Below, piece by piece: positions 22,436-33,446 of a stretch of DNA of 64,000 nt (its first letter is position 1; the number at the start of each line of letters is the position of its first letter). The stretch covers positions 2,178,808-2,242,807 of the forward strand of contig CM030939.1 of the NCBI GenBank assembly GCA_018136815.1. Direction: 5' to 3'. A program made the position numbers and the translations under genes. The notes below the pieces were generated by a model. That model did no database searches. It saw only the letters and a program-made list of their open reading frames with translations, and was not told the origin of the DNA. This DNA comes from Isochrysis galbana. Lineage: Eukaryota; Haptophyta; Isochrysidales; Isochrysidaceae.

Positions 22436-23701
22436 ATGGCGGCGAGCAGCCTCTCGGCAGAGCTCGAGGAGCGCTGGCAGCGCGAACATGGGCGCAAGCG
22501 GAAGGGCGGGCTGGGGTTCGAGCAGGACGAGCCAGCAAACGTCGCCGCTCACTACAATCAGCTGCACGACCGCCACCGCTCGCTCACCGCTGGCTCCGAC
22601 ATCCTGCACCTTCGGAACCTGCACAACTGGATCAAGTCTGTGCTGATCGGGAAGCACTTGCGGCCCGGGAGCCACGTACTCGACCTGGCGTGCGGCAAGG
22701 GGGGCGACATGCTCAAGTTCAAGGCGGGCGGATGTGCTTACTACGTAGGCGTCGACATTGCTCTCGAGTCGGTGCGCGACGCGGTGCGCAGGTACAATGG
22801 TGCCTCTGGCCGGCCAGGCATGCCTTTCTCAGCCAGCTTCTACGCCGGGGACTTCTGCGATCCGGCGCTGGAGGTGGCGTTACCCGAAGGACTTCAGTTC
22901 CATCTAGTCTCCTGTCAGTTTGCATGCCACTATGCTTTCTCTTCCGAGAGGCGCGCGGAGGCCCTCCTCCGCAACGTGTCGTCGCGCCTCCTGCCTGGTG
23001 GTGTATTTGTCGGCACCACGGCGGACGCCCGCATCCTAGTCCGTCGACTGAGAGAAGCCGACGGCCTCGTCTTTGGCAATGCCCACTATAAAGTCGTCTT
23101 TCCGCCTGACGCTGTCTCGAAGACGTTCCCTGTTACGCGCCCATTTGGCCATGCATATCGCTTCACCCTTCAAGAAGCTGTCAACGACTGCAAGGAGTAC
23201 CTCGTTCACATGCCCACATTTGTGGAGATCGCAGCACGCTACAACCTGCAGCTTATGAGTGCCGACAACTTCACTGATTTCTTCGCGGCAGAGGTGCACG
23301 GGAATCGGCGGCTCCTTGAGCGCATGCGGGTGCTTCCGGAAACGGGCGAAGGATTCATCTCTGAGGCCGAGTGGGAGGTTGCACATACCTACCTCGCGTT
23401 TGCCTTCCAGAAGACAGGCACTCCAGCGCCGCCGCTCCAGAGCGGGGCAGCCCCCAGGCACAGGCCGGTGCGAGAGGAGGAGATCGTCATGCTGGGTGAA
23501 TTGGGCTCGCCAGGACCCCATACCGCTGGTGGCGAGGCAAAAGTCCAGGCCGACAAGGCAGGGGGGGATGCGGCGGCTGCGCAAAGCAGCTCAACGCGCT
23601 CGGATGCGCCACCGGCGGAATTTGACGAGGATAATCCCGACGGTGTTCGACAGCTTGTTAAGTATGACGCAATGCTCGACGGCGACGAACTTTTCGATTG
23701 A
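22436..23701 (+). CDS. mRNA cap guanine-N7 methyltransferase
   Basis: A 421-aa single-exon protein from ATG 22436. It transfers a methyl group from S-adenosylmethionine to N7 of the GpppN cap in the nucleus. Residues 37-41 (AAHYN) match the conserved (V)xxHYN start of the RNMT/Abd1 fold. Residues 81-95 (VLDLACGKGGDMLKF) are the SAM-binding motif I. YVGVDIA follows as motif II, then the FHLVSCQFACHYAF motif that contacts the cap, GGVFVGTTAD, and PFGHAYRFTLQEAVNDCKEY near the active site. The C-terminal about 60 residues are an extra acidic, low-complexity tail. The length is close to that of other RNMT proteins. The start was chosen because the upstream in-frame part is only 20 unconserved codons. 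Confidence 0.92.
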   Translation: MAASSLSAELEERWQREHGRKRKGGLGFEQDEPANVAAHYNQLHDRHRSLTAGSDILHLRNLHNWIKSVLIGKHLRPGSHVLDLACGKGGDMLKFKAGGCAYYVGVDIALESVRDAVRRYNGASGRPGMPFSASFYAGDFCDPALEVALPEGLQFHLVSCQFACHYAFSSERRAEALLRNVSSRLLPGGVFVGTTADARILVRRLREADGLVFGNAHYKVVFPPDAVSKTFPVTRPFGHAYRFTLQEAVNDCKEYLVHMPTFVEIAARYNLQLMSADNFTDFFAAEVHGNRRLLERMRVLPETGEGFISEAEWEVAHTYLAFAFQKTGTPAPPLQSGAAPRHRPVREEEIVMLGELGSPGPHTAGGEAKVQADKAGGDAAAAQSSSTRSDAPPAEFDEDNPDGVRQLVKYDAMLDGDELFD

Positions 23702-24065
23702 CGTGCTGCATACAATCCGCATGGCGGTTTATGTTGGATATTGATCTTGCGTGATGCTGCTGAAGGGCAGCTAGTGAAGCTTGTTCCTTGATGGCTGCCG
23801 TCTTGCTATGAGGCACCACTCACTTGGACGCACACGTGCAGACGATGATGGTGTATGATATATGTTATGGCTTGTGCGTACCTATACCTAAAAAAACTTT
23901 TTACAATATTTGTGACGGGCTGGTTCGTGCCAAATCGAGTTGTGCTTGAGTGTGGGGGAAGGGGAAGGGGCGTTGAAAAATTTCTTGATATTTTCACCAC
24001 GCGCGCGGCCCTGAAGCCAGAAGCAGATATCTCGCAGCCACGCCCGCTTCCTTACTCCCTCTCTC
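23702..24065. other. 3' flank of the cap methyltransferase gene
   Basis: Nothing coding. Low-GC stretches at about 23855-23930 may be 3' UTR. Confidence 0.4.
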
Positions 24066-24275
24066 AAAAAAAATATCTGAAGATTCTGGGCTGCGCGCCT
24101 ACTAGACTAGGTTATTCCCCATCACTGCACACATCGCCCTGAACTTCCCTTTCCTCCACCTCTTCACTTTCCCCCCTTCATTCCTTTGTCTTCGGTTTCC
24201 GGGGTCCGGCTCGGGTGCGCTACCACGAGCCTGGTTCAGAGTGCGGGTTCCGGGCAGGCCTGTTGTCGGTAAGGC
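24066..24275 (-). mobile_element. LINE 3'-end fragment
   Basis: Read on the minus strand it ends with GCCCAGAATCTTCAGATA and then a T-run, as do the other LINE 3' ends here. About 190 bp upstream of that end match the 3' region at 26858-27100 (GGTTCAGAGTG.GGGTTCCGGG). Confidence 0.7.
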
Positions 24276-24284
24276 TGTGAACAT

Positions 24285-24400
24285 GTTAGACAACTATCTA
24301 GATATTAGGCTATCTACCCCTCAAAAGGCACTATCTGTATCTATCTAGATAGCCCTGAGCCACTATCTGTATCTATCTAGATAGCTGCAAGCGCGAAACC
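24285..24400. repeat. TATCTAGATA-type palindromic subterminal repeats
   Basis: CACTATCTGTATCTATCTAG is present twice (24329 and 24361) plus further CTATCTAGAT units. They lie 150 bp from the hAT transposase end and are similar to the block at 50800-50960, so they are likely transposon subterminal repeats. Confidence 0.55.
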
Positions 24401-24543
24401 TACTAATAAGGTATTAATAGGCCCTTCCAAGCCGCAACGCCAGGCTACGCACTGCGCAGACGCCGCAAAATTATAGCGCGCTGCGCGCGCGAACGCGCGA
24501 ACGGACAGCCACAACAACCACTCACCAACTCACATACTCACAT

Positions 24544-25017
24544 TCACTCACAATTCTTCCCCGCAAGCAAAGCGTGCTCGAGGCTGTCATCTGATTGACC
24601 TGCCTTCATATCGTCGTGGAGCAGCCCAGCTTTCGAGAAGGCGCGCTCGACGCCCGCAGACGAGGCTGGACGTCCGAGGTATTGCCTAGCCATCTTAGCT
24701 AAGTTTGGCAGGACTTCCGGCGCGCCAGGTCCCGACGGTCGCTGACGATCGCGAGCTCGCCACCATGCGAGCACATCAATGTCCATGTCAGTCTCAACTG
24801 GTAGAGAGAGGTAGATTTCGATCTCATCTCTGATGTCTTGGTCTTGAGTTCGAGTTGCAGCACTCGGAATGTCGAATGTCGGCGCAAGTGGAAGCGCGAA
24901 CACAGAACTCACCTTGCCCGAAAAATCCGCTCGAGTATTTTCTCCTCTAGCTCGCCTGTGGTCGTCGCTTGTACGTCTCTGTGGGTGTTCGTCCAACCGC
25001 GGACATGCACGACTCAA
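24544..25017 (-). pseudogene. hAT-family transposase, C-terminal dimerisation domain
   Basis: The end of this frame reads DVLAWWRARD, then PNLAKMARQYL and RPASSAGVERAFSKAG. This is the hATC signature (D.L.WW ... P.L..MARQYL..PASSAGVERAFS) that dimerises hAT transposases. Upstream, EIEIYLSLPVETDMD matches the acidic linker before it. The RNase-H-like catalytic part is not found, so this is a fragment. Confidence 0.8.
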
Positions 25018-25064
25018 GTTTATTCTGAGTCGGGTCTCTCATGCGTGCTCCTAGCGTTTTTAGG

Positions 25065-25559
25065 CTAAGTCGCGCGTTTGGGTATCGCCGGTGCAAGGAA
25101 CCGCTCCCTTGTGTGACCCTGATTCTCGATTGCGATGATGATCGCGCTCAAGTTAATTTGGGCCGCTTGTGCTAGGCCTTCGGCCTCGATGACCAAGTGC
25201 GCCGCAACGTCTTGAAGGGCGTTGTATATAGCGCTTTGCGCGATGAAGAGCCTTTCTTGTTGTTGTTGATTTTCTCGTCGATGGATTCCGCTTTGACGCG
25301 GACCGAGATGTCGGTTTGGTTGATGCGGAGCGTGGTGAGTGGTGATGTCGCCATAGCGTTCTTTGAATTGTTGTGCGCAGTCTTCATTCACGGCAATATG
25401 CCATGGTCCGCGAATGGAGCGGGCCCAAAAGTCCGGCTCCGGGTCGACTCCTTCGAGCTCCAATAGGAGCTCTACAATTGCGGCGTAGACTGTGGCGTCC
25501 AAGAAGGTGTAATCGCCCTCCTGGTGGAAGGACAATTCGAAGGATGCGTCCGACTCCAT
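25065..25559 (-). CDS. Hypothetical ORF, unknown
   Basis: 164 aa, with FLDATVYAAIVELLLELEGV and QDVAAHLVIEAEGLAQAAQ as amphipathic helices around a polar middle. Composition is more like a real protein than the surrounding frames. It lies between the hAT fragment and the SSB-like ORF, on the same strand as both, so it could belong to either. No family recognised. Confidence 0.3.
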   Translation of the reverse strand: MESDASFELSFHQEGDYTFLDATVYAAIVELLLELEGVDPEPDFWARSIRGPWHIAVNEDCAQQFKERYGDITTHHAPHQPNRHLGPRQSGIHRRENQQQQERLFIAQSAIYNALQDVAAHLVIEAEGLAQAAQINLSAIIIAIENQGHTRERFLAPAIPKRAT

Positions 25560-25706
25560 GGCGCCTTGCTCCTCATCTGAGGGCGGCTCCTGAGTGGCAG
25601 GGGCGGTCGGGGGTGGTGAGGCTATGGGTGGGTCCGTGTGGGTTGCTGGTATGGTATGGCGGTGTAGCGAAAAATTCTTTTTTTTTCATTTTGAGATTTT
25701 GTGAAT

Positions 25707-26261
25707 CTACAAAAGCTCAAAGTCATCCTCATCACCATCCCCACCCTCACACCATGGGAACGTGAGAACGCTCTTCGCGTATAGAGTCATTCCAAAGCTA
25801 CGACTCATTAGCCACAGACCTGGGGAGCCGAGCTCGACAAAGCACTTAGAACCCCTTTGGATGCTGTCATATGTGCAAGGCGTCTTGATGTTCTCGCCGA
25901 GCTGACCAGTTTCATGCTCGTAAACCTTCGTTGTTCCCTTCTCGCCGATATTAATCTTTAAGCGCGCAACCCATATATTTTGCTTGTCGTTGAAACGCAA
26001 GATAGGGGTGTACGCCTCCTTCACACTCTCTTCGTCCATAGACCGACCAAACCATTCGAGGGATTTAGTCACACCAACACGTTCATGGCCGCCTCTGGCA
26101 CTGGCACCCGGGACGAGAAGTCCAGGTCTGCTTGCCTGACGCACCAGTTGCACTGCATGCGCAAGGTGAGTAGGGGTAGGCCAGGATATCCACAAATTTT
26201 TGCCCAAATATCCATGAAATATATCCAAAAAATATCCAACCCACACCCCCAAATATCTCAA
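25707..26261 (-). CDS. Single-stranded-DNA-binding-like protein, possibly of viral or polinton-like origin
   Basis: Residues about 65-184 read as one domain: KSLEWFGRSMDEESVKEAYT, then WVARLKINI...TTKVYE, a CTYDSIQRGSKC segment, VELGSPGLWLMSRSFGMTLY and an acidic tail, GGDGDEDDFELL. The pattern (paired strands, IW/LW...FG..L.AK before a final strand, acidic tip) recalls SSB-like proteins of large DNA viruses and polinton-like elements of algae. The first 60 residues come from an AT-rich repeat (26181-26280) and are probably not coding, so the real start or exon border is near 26090. Moderate to low certainty. Confidence 0.4.
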   Translation of the reverse strand: MRYLGVWVGYFLDIFHGYLGKNLWISWPTPTHLAHAVQLVRQASRPGLLVPGASARGGHERVGVTKSLEWFGRSMDEESVKEAYTPILRFNDKQNIWVARLKINIGEKGTTKVYEHETGQLGENIKTPCTYDSIQRGSKCFVELGSPGLWLMSRSFGMTLYAKSVLTFPWCEGGDGDEDDFELL

Positions 26262-26280
26262 GAAATATCCACAATCTAGT
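26181..26280. repeat. Cluster of AAATATCC motifs
   Basis: About six direct copies of (A)AATATCCA lie within 100 bp, just upstream of the SSB-like ORF. Confidence 0.7.
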
Positions 26281-26544
26281 ATTATAATAGCACATAACTA
26301 TACCTTCGCCGCATCATCGCCCGATCGCCCGGCGTCCCACCTCTCCTATCACCTATCACCACCCTCCACCCCCACCCCCCTCCCTCCACTCACTCTCCAC
26401 CAGCCCTTCCTCCCCCCCCTCTGCCCTCTCTCCTCTCCCTGTCCATCTTCAATCCACAATCCATCCCTCTCCCCTCCTCTCTGTGAGCTGTGATTGACGA
26501 CACGGCTTGGTTGAGGCTAACTCCGGCTCTGGCGCGCAGCATGC

Positions 26545-26857
26545 ATGCACGCCCTCACTCGCACGGAATATGATCCTCGTCACTGCCTCTATGTCCGCGA
26601 TCTAGTGGTCTGCCGTGCCGATGGCGACCGCGCAGCTCAAGGGTTCGTTCTCCCGGACGTTGCCCTCACGGTGAACAGCACCCTGGCTGACACTGGACTC
26701 AAGTTGGCTGAGTACCGGTTCGATGTCGAACATAAACCAGGAGCTGTTCATCAGGATGCTGACGGGCTCTCCCGGCTAGCATCCCTGGAGCCGGAACACG
26801 AAGACGAACCACTCGCCGGCCCAGCGTCGTTAGCGCGATTTCCAGGCTCTTGTTTCC
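26545..26857 (+). pseudogene. Ty3/gypsy RNase H fragment
   Basis: The frame contains GLKLAEYRFDVEHKPGAVHQ followed by DADGLSRL. This is the end of the Ty3/gypsy reverse transcriptase-RNase H region (L.EY.F.v.h.pG..n..AD.LSR). It is cut at 26857 by the LINE insertion. Confidence 0.75.
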
Positions 26858-27608
26858 AAAAAAAAAAAAAAAAAACATCTGAAGATTCTGGGCTACACAC
26901 CTACTGAACTAGGACATTCTCCTGTCACTATTGACATCGCCCTTCTCTTCCCTTTCCTCCACCCCCTCCCCTTCCCCCCGTCTTTCCTTTGTCGTCGGTA
27001 TCCGGGGTTCGGCCCAGGTACACTACCTTGGGCCTGGTTCAGAGTGTGGGTTCCGGGCAGGCCTGTTGTTTGTGTTTTCGTGGTCCGTTAGCCGGTGGAG
27101 TCCGAGCTGTTGAGTCCTTCCCTCACGTGACCATCGCCGGTGCGTCCCCGTGTGTGGTGCGTGTTCGCCTAGCTCCGGTGGGGTCCGTCCTGGAGGTGTT
27201 CCGTCTCGGGTCCCCCGGCTATTATGTAAGCCACTCCCAATGAGTCGGCTAATGCTTGGATCTCCAGACTAGGTTCTAGGTTGCCTTTTGTTCCTAATGT
27301 GAAAATCGGGTGTATATCTTTCGTGTCGATCCTTTTTTTCGGCTGTCTGCCCATGCCCGCTTGGGCGGTCCTAGCCGAGTCCGTTGTGTTCGCAAAGAGT
27401 AGAGCCTTACTTAGTGTTGTGTATCTGTCCAATGTTCTTATCAGCACCGATTCTTCCGAGAATTCGATACCATCGTAGTGTATTCTGTAGAAGTCTGTTA
27501 TGATGTATCTCCATGCAAGAGTGTATAGTATAGTATGTGATCTTGGTGATTCGCCCCCGGGGTGCATGAAAAGGTTATCGATGATGACCTCCTCTCTGCT
27601 TCTATCTT
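26858..27608 (-). mobile_element. 5'-truncated LINE copy with 15-bp target duplication
   Basis: On the minus strand this copy runs from 27608 to an 18-nt T-run ending at 26858. It is flanked by CAGGCTCTTGTTTCC at 26843-26857 and 27609-27623. It encodes the last part of the LINE reverse transcriptase (VIIDNLFMHPGGES, ILYTLAWRYIITDFYRIHYD, TDSARTAQAGMGRQPKKRID), clearly the same family as 37235-40736. The 3' hairpin motif CAGAATCTTCAG precedes the T-run. Confidence 0.88.
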
Positions 27609-27623
27609 CAGGCTCTTGTTTCC

Positions 27624-28619
27624 AGGTCCTTCGCCGTGCGGCCACACGGTGAAGCTCAGGTATATCTAGGTTGGTAGGGTTCGTCCCTAGCGATCTAGAA
27701 TTCGAGTTCTCGTTTCTTTCCTTCTAGCCTGTTTGTCAGGTCTAGATTCCAGGTTTCCTCCTTTCGGGTAATCTTGACCCCAAGGAGCCAGGTCGCCTGT
27801 CACTCGCTGCGCGCTTGTCTCAGGCTCTCGGGTTACCTTGTGAAGGCTTATTTAGCTTCTTGCAAGGCTTGTTGTTTCTTGTTGAGTTCCGGTTCTTTCT
27901 TGGGACTTGCTGACTTTCGTTGTCGTCCAGGCCTGTTCGTCATAGGTTCTGCTTAGCCTGGTTAGGGTTTCGTTGTCTTCCGGCGTTCGGCGTTTGGCGT
28001 TGGCGTTCGGAAACTTCCTCTCATATTCCCTAGGTCCGCTACCCTTGGCTTGTAGGTCCTTGCTTCTTTCTTCTCGGTCAAGGTGTTTGGCGAGCGAGTC
28101 GGTTGCTCTAGCCGCTCGAGATTTGAGGTTTAATTTGCCATCTCCCCTTGGAGATCAATGTAGGTTCGCTTCTTAGGTGAGGGAATCTTTCCCCTTGATG
28201 CAAGTTACATGCAAGCCCTTGGCCTCTTTGGTGTTTCTTCCCCTTGGTTGCTACTCAGGGTTGTTCGTTAGAAGCGTCTAGAAGGTTCACGCTCAACGGC
28301 AAGATTTCCTCTGTCGTGAAGACATCTCGTTGCGATCTGTCTCCAAAGTGATCGCCGTGGTCGCGCGACAGGACGCTCCCCTTCGGACTCTCCGCTACGT
28401 GGGAAGTTACAACGGAGACACGCTCCGGCCGTCGCTGCGGAGTCTCTCTCTCTCTCTCGCTCTCTCTCTCCGTCTCTCGCGACGTGTTTGAGTTATCGGT
28501 GATTTGGGGTCGCGGTTGCTTGATAATTTGCTTGGTTTGGGTGAATGATTCCGGTGTGTTCGTGAGTCGGTGTAACCTGTTGTTCTCAGCTTCGTTGTCC
28601 GTCGTTGTTCGCTGCGTCG
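27624..28619. other. No supported gene; probable retroelement remnants
   Basis: T-rich on the plus strand with a (TC)n stretch at 28443-28480. It continues the repeat that hosted the LINE insertion, but no conserved protein is visible. Confidence 0.4.
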
Positions 28620-29390
28620 CTGCACTCAAGCAGCCTAGGCTCCCTCCCTGAGGGAAGAGTTCTTTGTAGGTCTAACAATCTCTTAAAACCCAACACACTA
28701 GGGCCGCTGGGAGCGCCTCGCCGCCCCACAGCCCTTCGTTCGCCGTTCGTTCCCCGTCCAGACACCCAAATGGGGTTGCCCGACCCAGTCCAGAATTTCA
28801 TTCACCCGACTCCCGGTGGGGAGGAGGGCCAAAGCGCCGCGCTAGCCGCCGGTGCTGCTCGCGACGGAGTGGCTCAGAGCCCTCCGGCTCCGCTCGACTC
28901 GACACAGGCGCATCCAAGCAGTCTCTCATCTATGTGGTCTTGTGCTGTGTTGTTGGTGGGTCTGTGTCTGTGTGCGCTTTGCTGTTGGTGTTGTAGTTGT
29001 GCCCATAAGGGCCACCCAGTCTCGGGCCGCGCCGCCGAGGCAGCGCGGCCGTCACCAGGGTGAGAGAGGCCTCTGCCATAAGTAAGGCATGCCTGGTGGA
29101 TGTGGATGGATGGGTGTCTTTCTTGGTCTGGTGCTGGTGTGATGCTTGTCACAGCCTGTGGCCCACCATGGGGTGGGCCAGCATGGCTGCCTTCCTTGGT
29201 GTGACCGGGGCCACGGGCCGTGCGGCGCGACCAGGGTCGCGCTCACCTGCTCGGCCTCTGCGGGCGGACGCGGTCGCTTCGCCAGCGACAGCTCCATGGA
29301 TACTGGGGAGGCTCCCGCGGCGGGGGGCCCGAGGGAGAGGTGGGGAGCGGCGGCGCGCTCCATGGCAACCAACTATAAAGTTAGTTGACA
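28620..29390 (-). mobile_element. LINE (subfamily B) 5'-end fragment
   Basis: Read on the minus strand, from 29390 it has CAACTAACTTTATAGTTGG, then GCCATGGAGCGCGCC and an ORF1 start similar to that at 37259 (MERA...SLAKRPRPP). 28940-29380 is closely related to 49459-49884, including GTGCCCATAAGGGCCACCC. No 3' end follows. Confidence 0.65.
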
Positions 29391-30022
29391 AACAAAGTAG
29401 CTAACAGCTATGATCTTATTGCTTACTGTAAAGCCTTGTAAAGCAAACTCACCACTTGCCACTTGGCCACCTGGCCGGACTGGGACTGACGGACTGGCGG
29501 ACTCACGCTGCCGACTGTGACCGACCACCTAGCGGCTAGACTCTAGTAGACTGCGAGCGCCCTCGCCGAAATACCGTACCTTGGGGCTTGGGGGGCGAAC
29601 TCACCGAAGGAACACAATGTACAATGTGTGTAGGCTCTATCTACTAGGAGTACAACGCGAACGGCCGAAACACACCAACTCCCCCCCCCCAAAAAAAAAA
29701 CCAGACGCGACTATGATTAAAACCGTTAACCTGCAGTGCCGCCGCTCGTCTGGGCCAGATGGATGAGAGAGCTCAACTCACTCCCGCCGCGTGATGAGAA
29801 GACGGGCCCCAGTACGTGAGAGAGGGGGAGGAAGAGGCGATGGGAGAGCTAGAGAAGAGTGCGAGAGATGAGAGAGAATCTAAGAGGGAAAGGGAGGACA
29901 ACACGAATAGAGAAAGGAGAAGTGAGGGAGAGAAGAAGAGAAGAAGAGAGAGAGAAAGGAGAGAGAGTAGGAGAGGGAGAGAGAGAGAGAGAAAAGGGAG
30001 GGAGAGAGGGAGGGAGAGGGCG

Positions 30023-33000
30023 ATGGCGGCACACGCGCGGAGTGCGCTCGCCGCTCTGCACGGCAGTCCAGACGCGCGCGAGCGGCAGGCGGCGAACGAG
30101 TGGCTCGTTGAGTTCACAGGCTCGTCCAATGCCTTCGCCGCCGCCCGAGAGCTCGTCCTCTCCGCTGAGCACCACGTTGCCTTCTACGGCGCGAGTGTTC
30201 TGCACACGAAGGTGGCGGCGGAGTGGCACTCGATGGGCGAGAGCGAGCGAGCGGCAGTGTACGAGGAGCTGTGGGGCCTTCTCGCGACGCCGACGCTCAC
30301 CCACCTCGTCCTCAACCGCCTCGCCCTCGCCCTCGCCGCAGCCGCTGGCCGCTCGCCGGGTGGAGAGGCGAGGCTGCTCACGCAGGCGGTCGAGATGCTC
30401 AGAGACCCCGCCTCACGGATGACGGCGCTCCGCTTGATCAGCGCGGCGGCAGACGAGTTTGACCCCGGGACGAGTAAGCGACTCTCCAGTGATCAGGACG
30501 CCGGGGTCGAGGCACTCGCCCGCGCGTGGCCTGAGGTGTGGGCTGCGCTTGCTGAAGCTCTGCACGGGATGGGCTGGGGAGGAGCGAGCGGCCAAGCCCA
30601 GGCCTCTCTCGATTCGCAGTCGAACGACCCGGTCTGCCTGTGTCTCGAAGCCACACGGTCGCTACTGCGGTGGGTACCGCTTCCCCAGTCTGCTGGAGCC
30701 GGTGCGACGGCGATGGGCGATGGTACAGTCGAGTTGGCTAACCTGAGCCGCTCGCTCTCCGAGTGGATCAGTGTGTGTGACGGCAGTAGCACCATCTCAA
30801 TGCGTAGAGCGGGCTGCGCGTTCGAGTGTCTCTCGGAGCTCTTCGGCCGCAAAACCGCCGGAGTGGCTCTTCGCGTGGCTCTGCCTCCGATGCTGCCTGC
30901 GCTCGGCAGCGCCTTGCTGAGGTTGCCAGCGATCGTGGGCGCAGCAGCTATGACGCCGCCCACTTCGGCCGAGGCCATGGAGTATGGGTCCCGCTTGTGT
31001 TTCTGCATGTGCGAGCTTTCGCGCAATTGGCTTGTGCCGCTCGTACCTGAAGCTGCGCCATCCCTGGTAAATGCACTGAGTACGATGCTGGCGGGCGAGT
31101 CCTGCAGTCGGCTGGACGACGAGCTCTTTTGGAGGTGTGTCGAAGTGTGCGAGGCGGTTGTTGATGCTCAAATCACCGGGGAAGAGGGGGGCGGGAGCGC
31201 CCTCGGCGGCGCGCAAACGGGAGCGGCGACATTACTGGAGCAGCAGACCGTCGATGCAATGATTTGCTGTGTGCCGCCCGTCCTCCTGCGTCTCTCAAAC
31301 GCGGCGGAGGCTCATGGTGGCGAGGCCGTTTGCTTGGGCGACTGGATCGGTGGTTCCGAGGCGGCAGCTGAGGCGGCCGAGCTCATTGCGGCGGCAGCGG
31401 CCGACGGCGTTGGTGTCGATGACGGCGCCAATGAAATCGAGGATGAGCTCAAAAATGCGGGGGAGCTGAGCTGCGGGCTCCTGCTGGCGCTCACTGCCGA
31501 ACGGCCGTCTAACGTTGTGACGGGGTTGAGCGAGGCGATGCGCCCTGCTCTAACGGAAGTCGCATCTCTGGGCGAGGGCGGTGCCGCCCGTGCTGGCACT
31601 CTTGCGGCGCTCTTGGGTGCAGTCGTGCCGACTGCGAACGAAGCTCACGGCCCACTCTTGCAGCTACTTCGGCTGCTAATGCAATCACTCCCTTCCGTTT
31701 TTGTCGCCGCTCAGTCTGGAAGGCGGGCTCGACGCGCACACCTCAGCCTTCTACGTCTCCTACTTATTGTTTGCTCGACGTTATGTGGTCACAGTCCAGC
31801 CGAGGGCGAGGCGTCGGACGCTCTTGGCTTTCTCTTGGCCGAGCTTCTCTCTACGCTAGGGGAAGAGGCGAAGTCATGCACAGATGCCAGCGCGGCACAG
31901 GCTGCAACGGCTCTCCTCGTTCGCTCACTCTCAAGGCGCTGGCCTCCCGCCGCGCGCGCTTCGGCAGGCTACTCGCGCGCGTTGACGGATGTACTGCCGC
32001 TCGCCTCCCGATTCCCCCCAAATCGGCGCCCACCAATGGTCGCAGCCGCAGTGTGCGCGCAGCTGCTACCAACAATGGGCGCCACGGAGCCAGCAGCTTG
32101 CCACGACTTGCTAAGCTCGCTCTGCGTTGCGTGGGCCGAGCTCCCCACCTCTGCCACAGATGCGGATGCTACCGTTGCTCTGAGTGAAGCAGAACCTGCA
32201 GCACGGTGCATCGCCATTGTGGCGCATCTTTTGGTGCGTGGCGCACTGCCTCCAACTATCGACCGTTGGGAGCGCCGCCGCCTCCCGCCAGTTCCGGTCG
32301 AGCTCTATCCATCCGTGTGCCAAGTTGGCCTACCAACCACACAAGAGCCTCGCGCACGAGTGAGACCACAGCCCATTTCCTCTCCCCCCTCCGTCCCCCC
32401 TTTTTCAGGCTGGCGAGACGCGCACCGTCAAGATGGCCTTCTGCGCCCCCATCTTACCGCGTCTGCCGGCTCTCATCGCGCTGCTCGAAAGGGCCGCCAC
32501 CCTTTCCCCTCCGCCCCACGCAGAGATCGCCTCACTTCTACGGCTCTTGATTGCGTTGGTCCGATCGGCCGGCGCTCAGCTCGGTGCCCAGTTTGTGATG
32601 CGAGCATTATCTGCTACCCTGCACGCCGTTGGCTCTGTCGCAGCCTCTGTATCGCGCGCGGGCCCCGAGAGCAATGGTCTATCGTTGAAGGCCGAGAGCA
32701 ATTCTTGGGAAGACGTGCTCTGCGCGTCCATCGGCGTTCTGCGAGAGGCTGCTGAGCCGCCCGTTCACCGCGCTACTGAGCGCTCTCAAGTTCTGCGCGA
32801 CGTGCTCATAGCACTATCGCCCCATGCGCTTGGTGGCATGCTTTCGAACTCGGTCGGAGTCCCGCTGAGTGATGCGAGGCACGAGGAGCTGGTTGACGTT
32901 GTTGCCGCTGTTGTGCGCGGTCACTGGAATGTGTTGGAAACCATGCCTGCCGACGGTACTGCGCTCCTTTCTGTGCTTCATGCGGGCCTCACTAGTGCCG

Positions 33001-33446
33001 TGGCCGAGCCGCAGTGCTTCGCGAGATGCCTAGCGTCGTTCTCGCGCCTTGTCCAAAGGCTAATGCTTCATGGCTTCCGACCTCCGCAATGGCTGCTCTC
33101 AGCCGTCTCGCAGATCATGCCAATCATTCTGGTTGCGCGCCTTGACGGCGCGCACGACGGCGCGCACGACGAGGTCGCCTCGTGCCTCTTCACGTGCTGC
33201 AACGCCATCGCAGAAGCACAGAATACACCGACTGGAGAGTGCGCGGGCTCGCTGATCACATCGGTGCTTGAGACACATGGGTGTATTCTAGCAGCTGATG
33301 TGAGGCAACGCCTCGCCTCCGACTTTGTACGGAATGATCCGAACGACCTGCCCAGCTTTGGCCGCGCCCTTGGCCGGCTCGCAAACGATGTGCGACATCT
33401 TCTCTCCCTCAGCCGGCAATATGGAAGCCCACGCCGTACCAGCTGA
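30023..33446 (+). CDS. Importin-13/transportin-3-like karyopherin
   Basis: Two exons, 30023-32359 and 32409-33446, are joined in phase 0 by a 49-bp GT-AG intron (CGA|GTGAGA ... TTTTTCAG|GCT), giving 1124 aa. The N-terminus, RQAANEWLVEFTGSSNAF...FYGASVLHTKVAAEW, is the RanGTP-binding HEAT region of the Xpo1/importin-13 class (Q.A..WL..F ... FFGAQTLHTK). The rest is a helical HEAT-like array of Ala/Leu-rich helices, with an acidic loop (GVDDGANEIEDELKN) at about residue 470. These receptors carry proteins such as SR factors through nuclear pores. I chose ATG 30023 because the open frame upstream is a GA-rich tract. It is somewhat longer than typical importin-13 (about 960 aa). Confidence 0.8.

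Noticed and set aside
29816..30022. N-terminal extension of the karyopherin
   Set aside because: The extension is a GA-rich tract; homology to importins begins just after ATG 30023.
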